DNA from: Allomyces arbusculus
Taxonomy: Eukaryota > Blastocladiomycota > Blastocladiomycetes > Blastocladiales > Blastocladiaceae
DNA length: 64,000 bases
Direction: 5' to 3'
Assembly (NCBI GenBank): GCA_027604705.1
Contig: JADHYV010000001.1
Location: 744,001 to 808,000 of the forward strand
The notes beneath the pieces were generated by a model, which worked only from the letters and a program-made list of their open reading frames with translations, had not been told where the DNA came from and searched no databases. Position 1 is the first letter of the stretch. Every line of letters starts with the position of its first letter. The position numbers were made by a program, and so were the translations under genes. Below are positions 9,770-21,037 of the stretch, one piece after another.

Positions 9770-12233
9770 TCAGTGAGGTTGCTTTTCTACAACGCTAAGT
9801 GAAACAAAGCTCCGTACCATGTCCTTGCCGTCCAGCGCCGCAAACTCGTCGACGCGCCCGCCGGCCGCTAGCACCTCGTCGCACACATTGTGTTCGACGA
9901 GATTCCACTTGGGCGCGTACCACCGCTCGAAGCGCTCGGTAAAGTACTCGAACGCCATGGCGCGCGGTCGGTCGTCGCTCGCGTGAAAGTTGAACCTGAA
10001 TTATCGCAGGCCAAGTGAGTGGAGAAGATCGAGGCCAATTCAGTGATCAAGAAGAACGTCGCGCACCGCTTTTCGGCGCAAATGAACGCCTTGGCCGACG
10101 GGTTGGCGGTCAGGAGCGAGTGCAGCGTGAACAGGAACCCGTCCGTCAGGTGGTCTTGGTAGACGACTAGTCAACACGAGTGGTGAGTGCGATGTTCACG
10201 AAAGTCGCAGCGTGGCGAGAATGACTAACGTACCATCAGCGGCCATGATCAAATCGACACCCGTCGGCAGCGGCCCCAGATCCTCGGCCAACCAATCTAG
10301 CGCCTCGACGGTGCACTCGGCCGGCTGCTCGCCCCTTGCGACCGCAGCCCGCACATGCCGCTGGATATTGGCCTCGGCAAGCTCCAAGACGGACCAATCC
10401 GGGTAGTCGGTGCCTATGTACCGCTGCGCCCAGCGCGCACACACAAGCCCGAGCAATCCCGCGCCGCACCCAAGTTCCAAGACCGTGCGCCCACCGACGA
10501 GATCCTGTGCGCGATCCAAAATGAACTTGGCGAGAACGACGCTCGACGCCCACACTTGCGCGCCAAGCATCGCATCATCGGTCCCCGCCCGGTGCTCGAG
10601 ACGAAACACTTGCTTCTCGGCCGTCGACGACGTGTATGTGAGCGTGAGCGGGTGGAGCGTGCCGTCTGCAACGGCACCGGAAAGTTGCACAAGCTCGGAA
10701 ACGACCGAAAGTTGGTCGCCGTCGCCGCGACGACCCGGTGCAGGTTCCTGCGCGAGTTGACGCACTTGGTCCCAAAACACGTCCTCGCCGTGCGTGTCAA
10801 CGAGCTCTGCCGGTGGTTGCACGGGCCGCAGCAACTCGTACTCGGCAAGCCGCGACTGCACGCGGTCGAACCACGCGGCGCCGGATTCGAACAGGTCGAG
10901 TGGGAGCTCCTCAATGAGCAGGCCGGGCAGCGAGGACGTGGCTTTGACGAGCGCCGGCTCCTCGATCCAGAATCGTCGCGAAACGTAAAAGAAGGGGGTG
11001 CCCGCGAGAGCGATTTCGGTGCATGTTCCAAAGCCCTACAGGACATTGGCAGGTCAGAAATGGGGGCTCGACGGCTTGGTATCGAAATCCGAGAAACACG
11101 GACCACTTTGCCGACCACCACATCCGCGACGGCCATCCAATCCGGAATGTGCGTCGTTTTCGGGTCCAGGAACACCACGTCTGGGTGCTCAACGGCACCG
11201 ACAAACGTCCACCCAGGAAAGCAGAGGGCCTTGGAAGCAAACAACCGCAGCGAGTCATGGCCGCCGAAAGTCAAGAGCGCGACCTTGTTGGAGGGCGGAA
11301 TCTCGTAGCGCTTGCGTAGCGCTGCCGGCTCCTGGATGGCGACGCGGCCAAAGAGCGGGATCGTCGCAACAGGCACGTGCTTGTGCAGCAACTCCGGCAC
11401 ATCGTGGTCGTCCAGCGCGCCGAACTTGCAGAACCACTTGGTCGTACAAAAGTAGTCTTGCGTAATGGCGCGGATCCAGCTCGGGAGCGGCGCGTCGGAG
11501 CTGGATTTCCAGAGCGCAGTGTAGATGGCATCCCAGGTGCTGGATAAACAAGCGTCAGCGCGTCTGTATCAGCTGCCATGCGGGTGGACAAAGGTAGATG
11601 AGGGAACACACAAGTTGGTGCAAATTGCACTTGGAACACCCAGTATGCGCGCGATCCGGAGTGGGGCAAACGCCGCGTCGGAGAGAATGACGTCCGCGTA
11701 GAACGTGTCGCCTGGTTTCCACTGACCAGATCGCTCCCGCGAGCGCTTGGCCTGTTCGAGACGGGCAATCTCGGATGCAATGAAGCGTGATCGGTCGTTG
11801 AACATCCATTCCTCGGCCGAGGTGAGCGACTGTTCACAATCAATGGTCAGCGCATCTGACTGGAGAACGCCCGCATCCAATGCGCATTCAGTTCTGGATT
11901 TGGGGCCGGACGGTCAGAGTCTCGAAATATGCGTGAGGGTCACTGGTAGCGAGAGACGCACTGTCGGAGCGTAAAGCGACCACCGGGGCCAAAATCGCGC
12001 TCCAGGTCGGAAAATAGATGCGCTGGCGCCAACGTCACGGCCTCGATGCGCGCCGAGGGATCCGTGGTCAAAATGTGGTTGATCAAGAACGTGCACCGCG
12101 TCGCGTGGCCAAACCCTAAGTCCAACGTCGCAAGATTGTTGTTGGATCGACCGAGCGCTTATTGAAACGGGGCGGAGAGGCGATGGCGACACCCAAACGA
12201 ACCGTGGCCGGAGATGTACCACAGAATGTTCAT
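9770..12233 (-). CDS. Fused arabinokinase-type glycosyltransferase and METTL22-like methyltransferase
   Basis: The exons are 12233..12203, 12115..11962, 11893..11612, 11539..11104, 11035..10234, 10166..10067 and 9995..9770, giving 676 residues with all phases consistent. Residues 1 to about 370 match the GT-B-like domain found at the N-terminus of plant L-arabinokinase. It shows SGHGFGHATRC near the start, DAGVLQSDALTID, ICTNFTWDAIYTALW, LTFGGHDSLRLFA, and VVGKVGFGTCTEIALAG followed by WIEEPAL. Residues about 430-676 are a class I SAM methyltransferase resembling METTL22 (a KIN17 lysine methyltransferase in human). It shows VWASSVVLAKFIL, motif I VLELGCGAGLLGLV (about 486-499), IGTDYPDW, MAADVVYQDHLTDGF and AEKRFNFHASDD. 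Both parts lie in one uninterrupted 802-nt exon (11035..10234) with no stop and no ATG before the methyltransferase core, so I call one fused protein. The glycosyl donor and the methyl acceptor are unknown. The last 8-10 residues could differ if a short terminal intron exists. Confidence 0.82.
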
Positions 12234-12939
12234 AATTCAACTCGAACAAACCGGTGCCCGATCGCGTGCGTGATCTGCGACTGGTGGAGACAGGTGCTGG
12301 TCGATCAGGTGCAGCACAGCCAGACAGATTTGATTGTGGGCTCGTTCAAGCCGGATCGTGTCGAAGTCGGGCTCTCTTGTTCAGATAGTTTTTGCAGAGG
12401 GTTCGGTCGCCGTTGTTGCTGGTCCAATGTTGAATCGAGTATTAATACATATGGTGTCGTCGAACGCGTCGTCAAGTCGACCGCGTGTGGTTCGCGGCGC
12501 GGTGTGGCCACGCAATAGGCGTCCGAGTCTTGGCCACCCTCATGGATCCCCTGGCTTTGCCCAGCTTTGGTGCTTTTGCCGTTTTCCTCTTGACCCAGCC
12601 TGGCCCTCACTGTTGCTGCGCGCTCTTCCCGCGCATGCCGCTGATCAGCTCGAACAACCAACTGTGCTGGACGCGCGCACCGAACGTGCACCGTGCCCTG
12701 CTCAGCACGCCCCACCCCCCCCCCCCCCCCGTGGCCATCCTCCCTCCACACGCTTGCTGCACCCGTTAGCCCTTTCACGCGTACGCTCGGCACGCACCCT
12801 CCCTGTAATCGAGCGATCCGACAACTCTTGCCCTCCCGGCCTGCGATCACGACGTGACGCGTGCCTCTTTCGACGCGACCAATCGCCCTATCTCCTGCTC
12901 CTCGCCCAACTTCCCCGCGCTCCGCCAATTTGCCCCAAG
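12234..12939. promoter_or_regulatory. Divergent promoter region
   Basis: The stretch is 706 bp between the divergent starts of the fusion gene and the first membrane-protein gene. It holds a run of 16 C (12715-12730) about 210 bp before the plus-strand start. I see no clear TATA box. Confidence 0.5.
12715..12730. repeat. Poly-C tract (16 C)
   Basis: A pure mononucleotide C run in the promoter side of the membrane-protein gene at 12940. Such runs recur in this window (23480, 23626, 24378). Confidence 0.9.
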
Positions 12940-14360
12940 ATGGCGACCACGGCCGCGCAAACGGCACTGATCCTCAGCCGCCTGGCCGGCGTCGCCGTGG
13001 CCGTTCCGTCGTTCCTCGTGGATACGATGACGCTCAACTGCGTGTTGCAGAGCTATAAGGACCGGCCCGTGCAGCGCGCCATTGTTGGCGGCGTGCTGTT
13101 GAGCCTGGTCGCCAATGGGTTCCTGTTGTGGTCGATGATTGCGTGGTTTCTTGACCCGAGGGGCCCGTTTCCAAACATTCTCATCATTATATTCTCGCAG
13201 TGCAAGCGCGTGCACTCGATTGTCACGGCCTACTTGACGTTCTTGCGCACGAGCGCTATGATGGGCGCGCGCGGGAAGACGTTTCGGCCCTATGTGGTCG
13301 GCACCCTTTGCCTGATTCGTTACTTTGATGGGAAAGCAGAGAACTAATCCGCACGTCGGCGTCTGTACGAACAGGTGCACTACATTGCCGTTTTCTCGAC
13401 CGCGACGCTGATCACGGTCGGGTTCCATCTCGACGCGTACATTTCTACCAACTTCAACGCAACCGCGGCCCGGAGCACGACCAGTTTCCTCCAAGGTCTT
13501 CTATCCTCTGCTCCCGTCGCGCTGTGGGGCCGAAATCGTGTTCTCATTTGAATTTTGTGCTTTCTCCACCCCATTAACAGGCTACCGCTCGTTCAACATT
13601 GTCTCGGTGCTGCTCTATTCGGTCCCGGCCCTGTTCACCGACCTCAAATTTGCCTCCGTCGGCGCCGGCGCCAATTCGATCCTCGAGAAGCGGTTCGCCG
13701 CAATCCGCCAGTACTACAATGCCGTGCAGTGGTTCTTCTTTGAAGTGATCCTGCTCATCACGACGATCACGACGCTCGCGATTGGCATCACCGACTCGAA
13801 CGTCGTGGTACGATGCCGTCCAGACTGCGTCTCCATAACTCAATGCTCGCCACTCAATCATACCGCATACCCGCTCTACCTAGGCCGGCAACTACACCGA
13901 GCAGCTCCTTCTCTCGCTCATCTCCCTAAACGCGTCGTACTCGGTCCGCGCCGCGTCGTCGACGGACCCGACTACCGGCAGTGGGTCGGCGTCAGGTACG
14001 GGCGTCGGCGGCGTGCGCACGTCGGGCCACGCGACGACGCGCGTGGGGCCGACGGGCTCGACGCCCATGCTCACGACGAGCGCCGCCGGGTCGCGTCGGG
14101 GCAGTGCCGTCGCCGGGTCGATGACGGCTCTTGTGGCGAAAGACGCTGGGTCGCGCCGCTCATCGCTCACGCCCGCCGTCAAGCTCACGGCGCCCGCCGA
14201 TGACGTGAAGAAACTGCCGACGGTCAAGTCAGCTGACAGCGGGGAGGCCAAGGTTGGAACGGATACGCGTGGGACGGATGCGACGGGGAGCAACAACACG
14301 GTTGTCGCGGAGGAGAGTAAGACGCGCGGGTCGCCCGAGCTCGGGACGCAGAGTCAGTAG
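12940..14360 (+). CDS. Unknown multi-pass membrane protein, about seven membrane segments
   Basis: I do not recognise the family. The exons are 12940..13293, 13375..13495, 13581..13807 and 13884..14360, giving 392 residues with consistent phases. Hydrophobic segments sit at about residues 9-28, 48-70, 78-100, 122-138, 162-182 and 205-226, with a weaker one near 240. Possible N-glycosylation sites are NFNAT and NYT/NAS. The C-terminal 140 residues are Ser/Thr/Gly-rich, hydrophilic and probably cytosolic, with many candidate phosphosites. Six or seven segments plus a long Ser/Thr tail recall a receptor-like layout, but I see no GPCR signature motif, so that is only a suggestion. The next gene downstream is also an unknown membrane protein on the same strand. 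Confidence 0.75.
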
Positions 14361-14786
14361 AGCGACCGTATGCGCGTGGGGGGAGCCCGTGTCGCGCGGT
14401 TTGGCGTCCAAGGGGCGCGCGCGACTTGCGCTGTGATGTGAGTGGGAGAGACTGGTGGAGCCGGACTGTCTTCATTGAGATGACATTGACCGGGTAGGAG
14501 GGGTATAGGCTGACGGCGCGCTGCGCAGACAATACATTTTCTAGTTTGTTGTTGAGAGCGACTTCGGTCGTGAGGAGACAGGTTTTGATTTCCTGGCGCT
14601 TTGGGTGGTCGAGCCACTCGTTTGCACCGAAAAGCGCCTCGTGAGCAACAGCAACAGCCTGCCGTTGCTCTTGATTTACGCCCTTGCCCTCGACTTATCG
14701 AAACCGTTTTCTCTCCTTTCTGTCGGGTGAAGAACAGCAGCCGCAAGCCGAGCGATTCACGCACAATAAATAACTGAGACGAATAC
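14361..14786. other. Intergenic between two membrane-protein genes
   Basis: The spacer is 426 bp between same-strand genes. It holds a 3' UTR and a promoter; I see nothing else distinct. Confidence 0.5.
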
Positions 14787-15536
14787 ATGCTCGACGAAAT
14801 GCTATCGACGACCAAACCGCTACCACCCCTACCAGCGCCGCCACCCCTCCCGCCACGCCCAACGCTCACCAAGCTTCAAGGTTACACGAAAGCGACGCCA
14901 CGCACCGATATATCAGCTACTCCACCAGATATAAAGCGTTCAATTCAAGCACGGCGCATTTCGCAACTCTCTGAGCTCGAGCTACCCGGACGCACCACAA
15001 TCCGCCACCGCCGGCGCGCCATTGCTGCTACGCGGCACTGCTGCTGTTACGGGTGCATCCCGATCCGGGTGGGCGTGCTCTCGCTTCTTACGGTCGCGTT
15101 TGTCACGACAACGGCCGTTCTCGGCTTCTATGTGCACGAACGGCTCGAGTCGCGATCCGGCTTGCCGCTTCGACGCGACCCTTCATCGCCTCACGTCGTC
15201 GTCGACCCAAACTCGGGCATGCAAGTGCCCGACATTCGACCGGCGCTGCAAGAGACCGTCGCCACAATTTTCGGTTCGCTCGTTGGCCTGCTGTGGATCC
15301 TGTTGCTTGTTGGGCTCATTGCTGCGTATCAACGCCGCGCGCGCATCTTTGGCCTCTTTGTCGTGGCGTCCGGCGGCGTGATGCTGGTCGTGACCTGGAT
15401 TCCGCTCCTCGTGCGGTCCAATGCGTGGCCGACCTTGGTCTTGACAGTCGTGCCCGAGCTTTATATACTCGTCATGTTCTGGCAGTACCGGACGACGATG
15501 CGCGCCGAGCTCGACGAGAAATATGAAGATTTATGA
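14787..15536 (+). CDS. Unknown four-segment membrane protein, intronless
   Basis: This is a single-exon gene of 249 residues with no family I can name. The first 85 residues are hydrophilic, with a polyproline stretch (PLPPLPAPPPLPPRP) that could bind SH3 or profilin domains. A CCCYGC cluster, a possible palmitoylation site, sits just before the first membrane segment. Hydrophobic segments lie at about residues 93-113, 155-178, 187-206 and 213-230. The tail is short and acidic (ELDEKYEDL). I chose the first ATG of the frame. An internal start at residue 5 is possible. The layout resembles small fungal tetraspan proteins, but no tetraspanin CCG motif is seen. Confidence 0.68.
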   Translation: MLDEMLSTTKPLPPLPAPPPLPPRPTLTKLQGYTKATPRTDISATPPDIKRSIQARRISQLSELELPGRTTIRHRRRAIAATRHCCCYGCIPIRVGVLSLLTVAFVTTTAVLGFYVHERLESRSGLPLRRDPSSPHVVVDPNSGMQVPDIRPALQETVATIFGSLVGLLWILLLVGLIAAYQRRARIFGLFVVASGGVMLVVTWIPLLVRSNAWPTLVLTVVPELYILVMFWQYRTTMRAELDEKYEDL

Positions 15537-15900
15537 ACACAGCACGGTTTTTTTTCCACCGGACAGGAACCCGTGAAAAGGGCTCCACAGCGATTAAGAA
15601 ATCGTCGTACTGTTCACGAGCCGACACAGCCGAACGAAAGCGGAGGGACAAAACCCAATAACCTAGAGCTGAACCACAGCCATGATAAAGCAAGACGCGA
15701 CTGAATGATTTCAACAAAAATATTCGTCTGCCGTCTCCTCGACTCGTCCTTCCCCCTGACGCGCAACTTGCTGCAACGTGTTTCCGGATCCTCTTCTTTC
15801 CATTCCCGCGACGACCTGCGCACGGTGCTTCACTCCACGACCCCCCGCCACCTCCTTCCCCCTCGATCCTGGAACCTCGCGTGCCCTCCCATTCGCTGCG
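15537..15900. promoter_or_regulatory. Promoter region of the LRRC45 homologue
   Basis: These are 364 bp between the membrane-protein stop and the LRRC45 start, with a CT/AT-rich segment in the first half. I see no coding frame. Confidence 0.5.
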
Positions 15901-18087
15901 ATGCCCGAATCAATCCTATCCGCGTTTCTGAACGAGTGCCGACTCGCGGGCGCCCAGCCGCCGGCGTTCTTGCTCGAGCAATTCGAGGCACCGGTGTCAC
16001 CGGCGCGCAGCTCCCGTGGGAGCCGGCCGAGCTCGCCCTCGTCTGCGACCAAACGGCTGGCCGAGGATGGATACGAGCCGATTGAGCCGGCGCTGACGGT
16101 GTCGGGCCAGTCGGTTGACAAGAAGGTGTGAACCTTAATCGTGCGCGCCCTCGGCGCTTGATGGTCTCGTTTTGCTCATAAAACGTGCTGTGATCGCGCT
16201 AGTCGCTGCGCGCTCTCGGCAAGGTGCTCGATGTCGACATGTATTACCGCGCGCTGCTCATGGCCGACGCGTTTCTCGGCGACGACGGCGCGATCATTGT
16301 GTGCAAGGCGATCAAGGGCAACACGTTCCTGCGCCGGCTCGACTTGCGCGGGAACAACATTCAGCTGGACGGCGGCATGGCGATCGCGTCGTTTCTGAAA
16401 GTCAACCATTCGCTGCAAGAGTATGTTGTGCTCTCGCGCACCGCCATCTATTTCCAGCCCGCTCGTCGTCTCACGATCCACTCCGGTGCAGGCTTTTGCT
16501 CGAATGGAACTCGCTCGGCCTGTGGGACGACGCCATGGCCGCGATCGGCGACGCCCTCGCCATCAACTCGGGTCTCGTCAAGCTCGACTTGCGCAACAAC
16601 AAGATTGGCCCAACGGGCATCGAGCACCTGGCCGCAGGCCTCAAGAGCAACCGCACCTTGACGCACCTCGACGTGCGCTGGAACAATGGCGGGTGGCTCG
16701 GTGGGAAATCCCTCGCCGACCTCTTCCAGTGGAACTCGACGCTCGTGCAAATCGAGGTCGTCGGCAACGACATTGCCGAACCCGTCTTGCGCACGATCGC
16801 GCTCGGTTGCGAGCGTAACGCGCGGCAGGCGCGCGACACGCGGTCTGCGCACCGGCTGCACGATACACTCACGGGCATTCACGCACAGCACGGCGAGGCG
16901 CTCGATAAGTTGCGCGGCGAGCTGGCGGCGCGCGACGCCGAGTCGGCACGACTGGCGCGCAAGTTGACGGCCGCGCAGGAAGAGGTGGCCGTGACCGATA
17001 CGGCGCGGCTCGCGCTCGAGGCCAAGCTGGTCAAGGTGACGGCCGACCGCGACGACAAGGCGCGCGCGCTCGACGACACGCTCAAGCTCATGACCGCCGC
17101 CAATGACCAGGCGGCGGTCACGGAACGCACGTTGCGCAAGTCGGTGCTCGACTGGCAAGCCAAGGCGCTCGATCTCGAGGCCAAGCACCAACTGGTCACG
17201 ACACAGCTCGCACAGGCGCAGCGCGATATGGCCGATATGGGCAAGGAAATTGAACGTCGCAAGGAGCGCGAGCGTCGCATGATCGCCGAGAACGACGCCG
17301 AGCTCGAGGACCGCGACCGGCTTGCGCAGGACCGGCTGACGGCTCTCGAAAAGGCCAAGGACCAGGAAATGGCCAAGCAAATGGCGGCGCTGCACAAGCG
17401 CATTGCCGACTTGGAGGGCGACGTGGCCGCACGCGAGCGCGACATGGAGGACTTGCGCACGCGGCACGAGGCGCGGAAGCGCGCGATGGCGGGCCAGTGG
17501 GCCGAGCACGAGCAGCAAATGCGCCGCGAGGAGGTGTGCACCTCCCGTTCTCATACCTTGGGTAGGATTTGTGGGCTCACCAAAGCATGCTGCACGACGT
17601 GTAGGAGGGCAAGCGCAAGCAGCTCGAGGCCGAGCTGCACACGGTGCGCACGGCACGCGACGCACTCGCGGCCGAGTGCGACCGGTACGCTCAGGCTGCG
17701 CAGGCGGCCAACCGTGACGCCGAGGCCACGACGGCGCGTTTGGCTCAGGAGAAGCGCATGCACCAGGAGCTGCAGGGGGCACTGAGCGAGCAGTTGGCCG
17801 CAGCGCGCGCCGAGACGGTCGAGGTGCGCACACAGCTCGCGCAGGCGACGGAGCGGCACCGCACGACCGCGTCGGAGCTGGCCGACGTCACGCGCGACAA
17901 GGACCGGCTCAAGGTGGAGCGGCGCGACCTGGTGCGCGAGCTCGAGCGGCTGCGCGACGACATCAAGCGGCTCGAAGACGCGGATGATCGTCGTCGCCGT
18001 GACGAGCAGGAGCGGCTCAAGAGCCTCGAGTCGGCGTTTGGCAGCTATGTGCGTGGATCGGCTGGGACGCAGAAACCGGGACTGTGA
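15901..18087 (+). CDS. LRRC45 homologue (centrosome/cilium leucine-rich repeat coiled-coil protein)
   Basis: In animals LRRC45 is a centriole linker and ciliary base protein. The exons are 15901..16125, 16203..16420, 16492..17533 and 17605..18087, giving 655 residues, close to the human length of about 670. The N-terminal ~75 residues precede leucine-rich repeats (about 78-290). The repeats align well with human LRRC45: SLRALGKVLDVDMYY, RLDLRGNNIQLDGG, LLLEWNSLGLWDDAM, KLDLRNNKIGPTG and HLDVRWNNGGWLGGKSL. From about residue 300 to 640 the protein is a long charged coiled coil with heptad leucines. Intron phases (0, 2, 0) all rejoin conserved blocks. Such a gene fits an organism with centrioles and a flagellum, as in zoosporic fungi. 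Confidence 0.9.
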
Positions 18088-21037
18088 TGCGGGCGGAAGG
18101 CGCGCGGGGTGCGCGCGCACGCGCAGGGAGTGGTGCGATGCGCGATGGCTCTGGTGCGAAACGGGCGGGTGGTCAGCGGGTGGGACGCGTCACCGGGAAA
18201 AGGTCACCGGGAAATGGTCGTCTGACCATTTCTTCTCTTCTCCCCATGACCATCCATGCGGGGTGTGACTGGTATGGTAGCGTAATGGACTTGCCGCGAT
18301 GAGATGGGAGGGTGCGGGTGGATGTGATGCGGGGCATCCTAATGTACGACTCAATTTCTGCGGAACATCGCGCGCTGCGCGTCGATGGGGAACGCTCACT
18401 CGAGAGAATGCGCAAGCCGTCGTGTTGTGATGGTCAGGTTAATTTGCACGCACTTCGCGTTGCACCACCGAGCAACGAAGAGCTCTGCTGCGGTCGTGAG
18501 TTGACGACAAACGCTGACGCGTCCCTCACTTGTTCACGACACCACCACCACCGGGTTCGCGTTCAGAATCATCGGACGGCGCGTCAGACGGCGTGGTTTT
18601 TGTGCACGACGCGCGGCCGCTCTTGCTTTTCACGGTTCCCAACCCTCCACGAGGCGGTGCGCGCGTGCTGCGCCGCTCCCCGACGCGTTGATCGTTCATT
18701 GATGAACACACTGATGTTTTCGCATGTTCAAACACAACGACGTCCTGGCCCCCTCCTTCACCTCGGCAAACAACGTTCATGATCTAATGTTCAGTTTTCC
18801 GACCTCGGCCTTGCACATAGCACACGCTCACTTCAGCATCATTCAGGCTGCCCGCTCAATGGTGCGCTCCGTCATGCCACGCAGCTCAAGGCCCAACCCC
18901 ACATGACCGGCCCACACTGGTGCGCGCGAGAGGACCCAGGCCAAAGCGCTGGCGAACAAGCGCCAGCACCATCATACGCGTCTCTGACAATTGACGCCCG
19001 AAGGGAACCGCGCCAAGAGGGCCGACGTGCGCTGGTTGGCGCCGCGTCCGCCCGTAAACGAGCGCCGCCACCGCCTCCGGCGTGGTCATAAGACTGAGCG
19101 TCAAAGCGGGTTGAAACAGTTTCCGCCGACGCGGGAGGCTGTGGCGTTTGTCGGCGTCGTGCACGCTGTCGACCCGGAAAAACGAGAAGGCAGCGCGCGC
19201 GCCAGGGTTTTCGTTGTGCGAGGACGAAGTCGTGGCATCATCGCGCCGCCAATCAACCGTGTCAATGGGGCGACGACGAACCGATTTCATTGATGCCAAT
19301 GGTCAAAGTCGGTCATTTGAGCGTCCAGTACGCCCAATGTTGCACAAAGGACGACGCACAAAAGCGCATGGGTTATGCAGGTTGATGGCGCAACGACATT
19401 TTTCTGCTCGTGTGAGCACTTTTTTCTCGTGGTAAGAGAAGATGCATCTCGAATCGCAACGAAACATCGTCGTTTCCCTCCCGCGCGACACGCGCGCACG
19501 CACGGTAACGTTCGGCATGGTCCGGTTGGTTCGGGCGAAGAGTCAACCGACGAAGGCTCTGCGCCGTTCGCGCCGCGTGGGGGACGAGGCACAATCGCTG
19601 CGGGTGGCGGACGGACACGGTCCGTGCACAGTTGGCCCGCGCGACGCGACTCGCGATGCGATGCGTCGGCGTGCGCCTTCAAGCATCGTCACCATGGTGG
19701 TTCCGCCGCATGTTTATGCCACCATCGAGGGGGCCTTGCAAGCTGTGGCGGTCAACACCTTTTCGTGGCCGACGAGCCAGGGGCGGGAACGGAAAGGTAT
19801 ATAGCCGGCACGCGCCCGCGACCCCGTCCTGATGCTACTCTCTTGGTGAAAACTGTTGCGGCCGCCCCGTTTGCAACCATCCATTACCTCGCCTGTCACT
19901 TTTCGACTTCGCGGCCCCACGTCGCACATACACACTCGCCCCACTTCGCTTATCGGCCGCCGTGCCATTATCATCAACGACGTGCGTTCCATATTACCTG
20001 CGGTTCTGAAGTCCCCCCACAGAGCCGGTACGTGCTTCTTGCGCCATGGCGCGCGCCCGTGGCAGCGGTTGCACCCGTTGCAGCCAACATGGCATTGCGC
20101 TCGAAAAGGGGAGAGAGGCGGCATGCGCGCGTGCTTGGACCGTCAAGTCATGAGGCCTGCTGACCGCGTTCGCCACAACCAGACTGCTCTTGTGCCCGCC
20201 TGACCATCCCGACACTCTTGTCGCGCCGTGCGCATACCCGCGCGTAACGTGCTCACCACGCCCAATTCCTGGTGGGCCGACCTCGCGCTTGCGCAACGCC
20301 TCGGCGCGCTCTCGCTGCGCCGCGGACGCGCTGAGACTGTGTTTGTCGCCGCCACCCCCGACCGCGACGTTTTTACCGGACCGGAATCGAGGCCTTCAAA
20401 TAGTCTGAGCGCCCCCGTACCCCTGACCGCCGCGCGGTGCGCTGGTCTTGCTGGTCAAGTCCCTCATCTCGAGCACCCGGCACGTCTCAACCCTACGCTC
20501 GCGCCGTTTTCCAGCCCATTCCGCAAGCTCGTACCGGGATTGCGCGCGCGATTGACACGCTGCGGAGACTCAAGCTCGAAACACGGTCGCTTCTGCGCGC
20601 AACAACGACGCCAACGGGGACTTTTTCGACAGCGATTCCGTCATCCACGGTGGTCGCCATTGGTACGGTTTCTATCCAGCACGCCTTGCGAGCTGCGACA
20701 TGATTTGGTTTTATTTGCTGTTCTGTTTCGGTTTTTCGGCGGCATCGGCGGCGTACGATGGTGGCGCGAGGCCATGCACGCGCAAGCCGCCGAGGCCGCG
20801 CGCTACGTTTTGGAGTTTGGACCAACCAGCCGCTGTGCATCGCCTCCGAGGCCAAAATGCTCACCCGACTTCTGTGTCTTCTTGGCGGCACCAGCCTCGC
20901 TCGTCTCGGTCGAGTGCCGCGATCGCGCCTCCCGTCCCCCATCCCCCACCACCCACGTCCCCGGCACGCGCGCGATACTCGCTGCGACTCACCGATCCGC
21001 CCGAGGCCGCGCCCCCTCCACCCGCACGGTCGCAACA
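18088..21037. other. Long region without an assigned gene
   Basis: This stretch of about 2.95 kb is the largest gap in an otherwise dense window. A TATA-like element (ggtatatag) lies at 19796-19804. On the minus strand, 18886-19299 gives a 137-codon frame with MTTPEAVAALVYGRTRR. A second frame near 18850-18960 reads a hydrophobic peptide (ASALAWVLSRAPVWAGHVG) ending at a stop. I could not join them into a phase-consistent gene or recognise a family. The region may hold an unannotated gene, a non-coding transcript, or only the long promoter of the gene at 21038. Confidence 0.4.

Noticed and set aside
10234-11035. Split of the fusion gene into separate glycosyltransferase and methyltransferase genes
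   Set aside because: There is no stop, no promoter-sized gap and no ATG before the methyltransferase core in the shared exon; kept as one gene pending RNA evidence.
16448-17833. 461-codon antisense frame over LRRC45
   Set aside because: Antisense of a coiled-coil gene; leucine/arginine bias only.
20045-20150. Short frame with GCTRCSQHG as a possible third Cys-x2-Cys module upstream of the gene at 21038
   Set aside because: The frame closes after 36 codons, lacks the matching His pair, and I found no splice path to the downstream exon.
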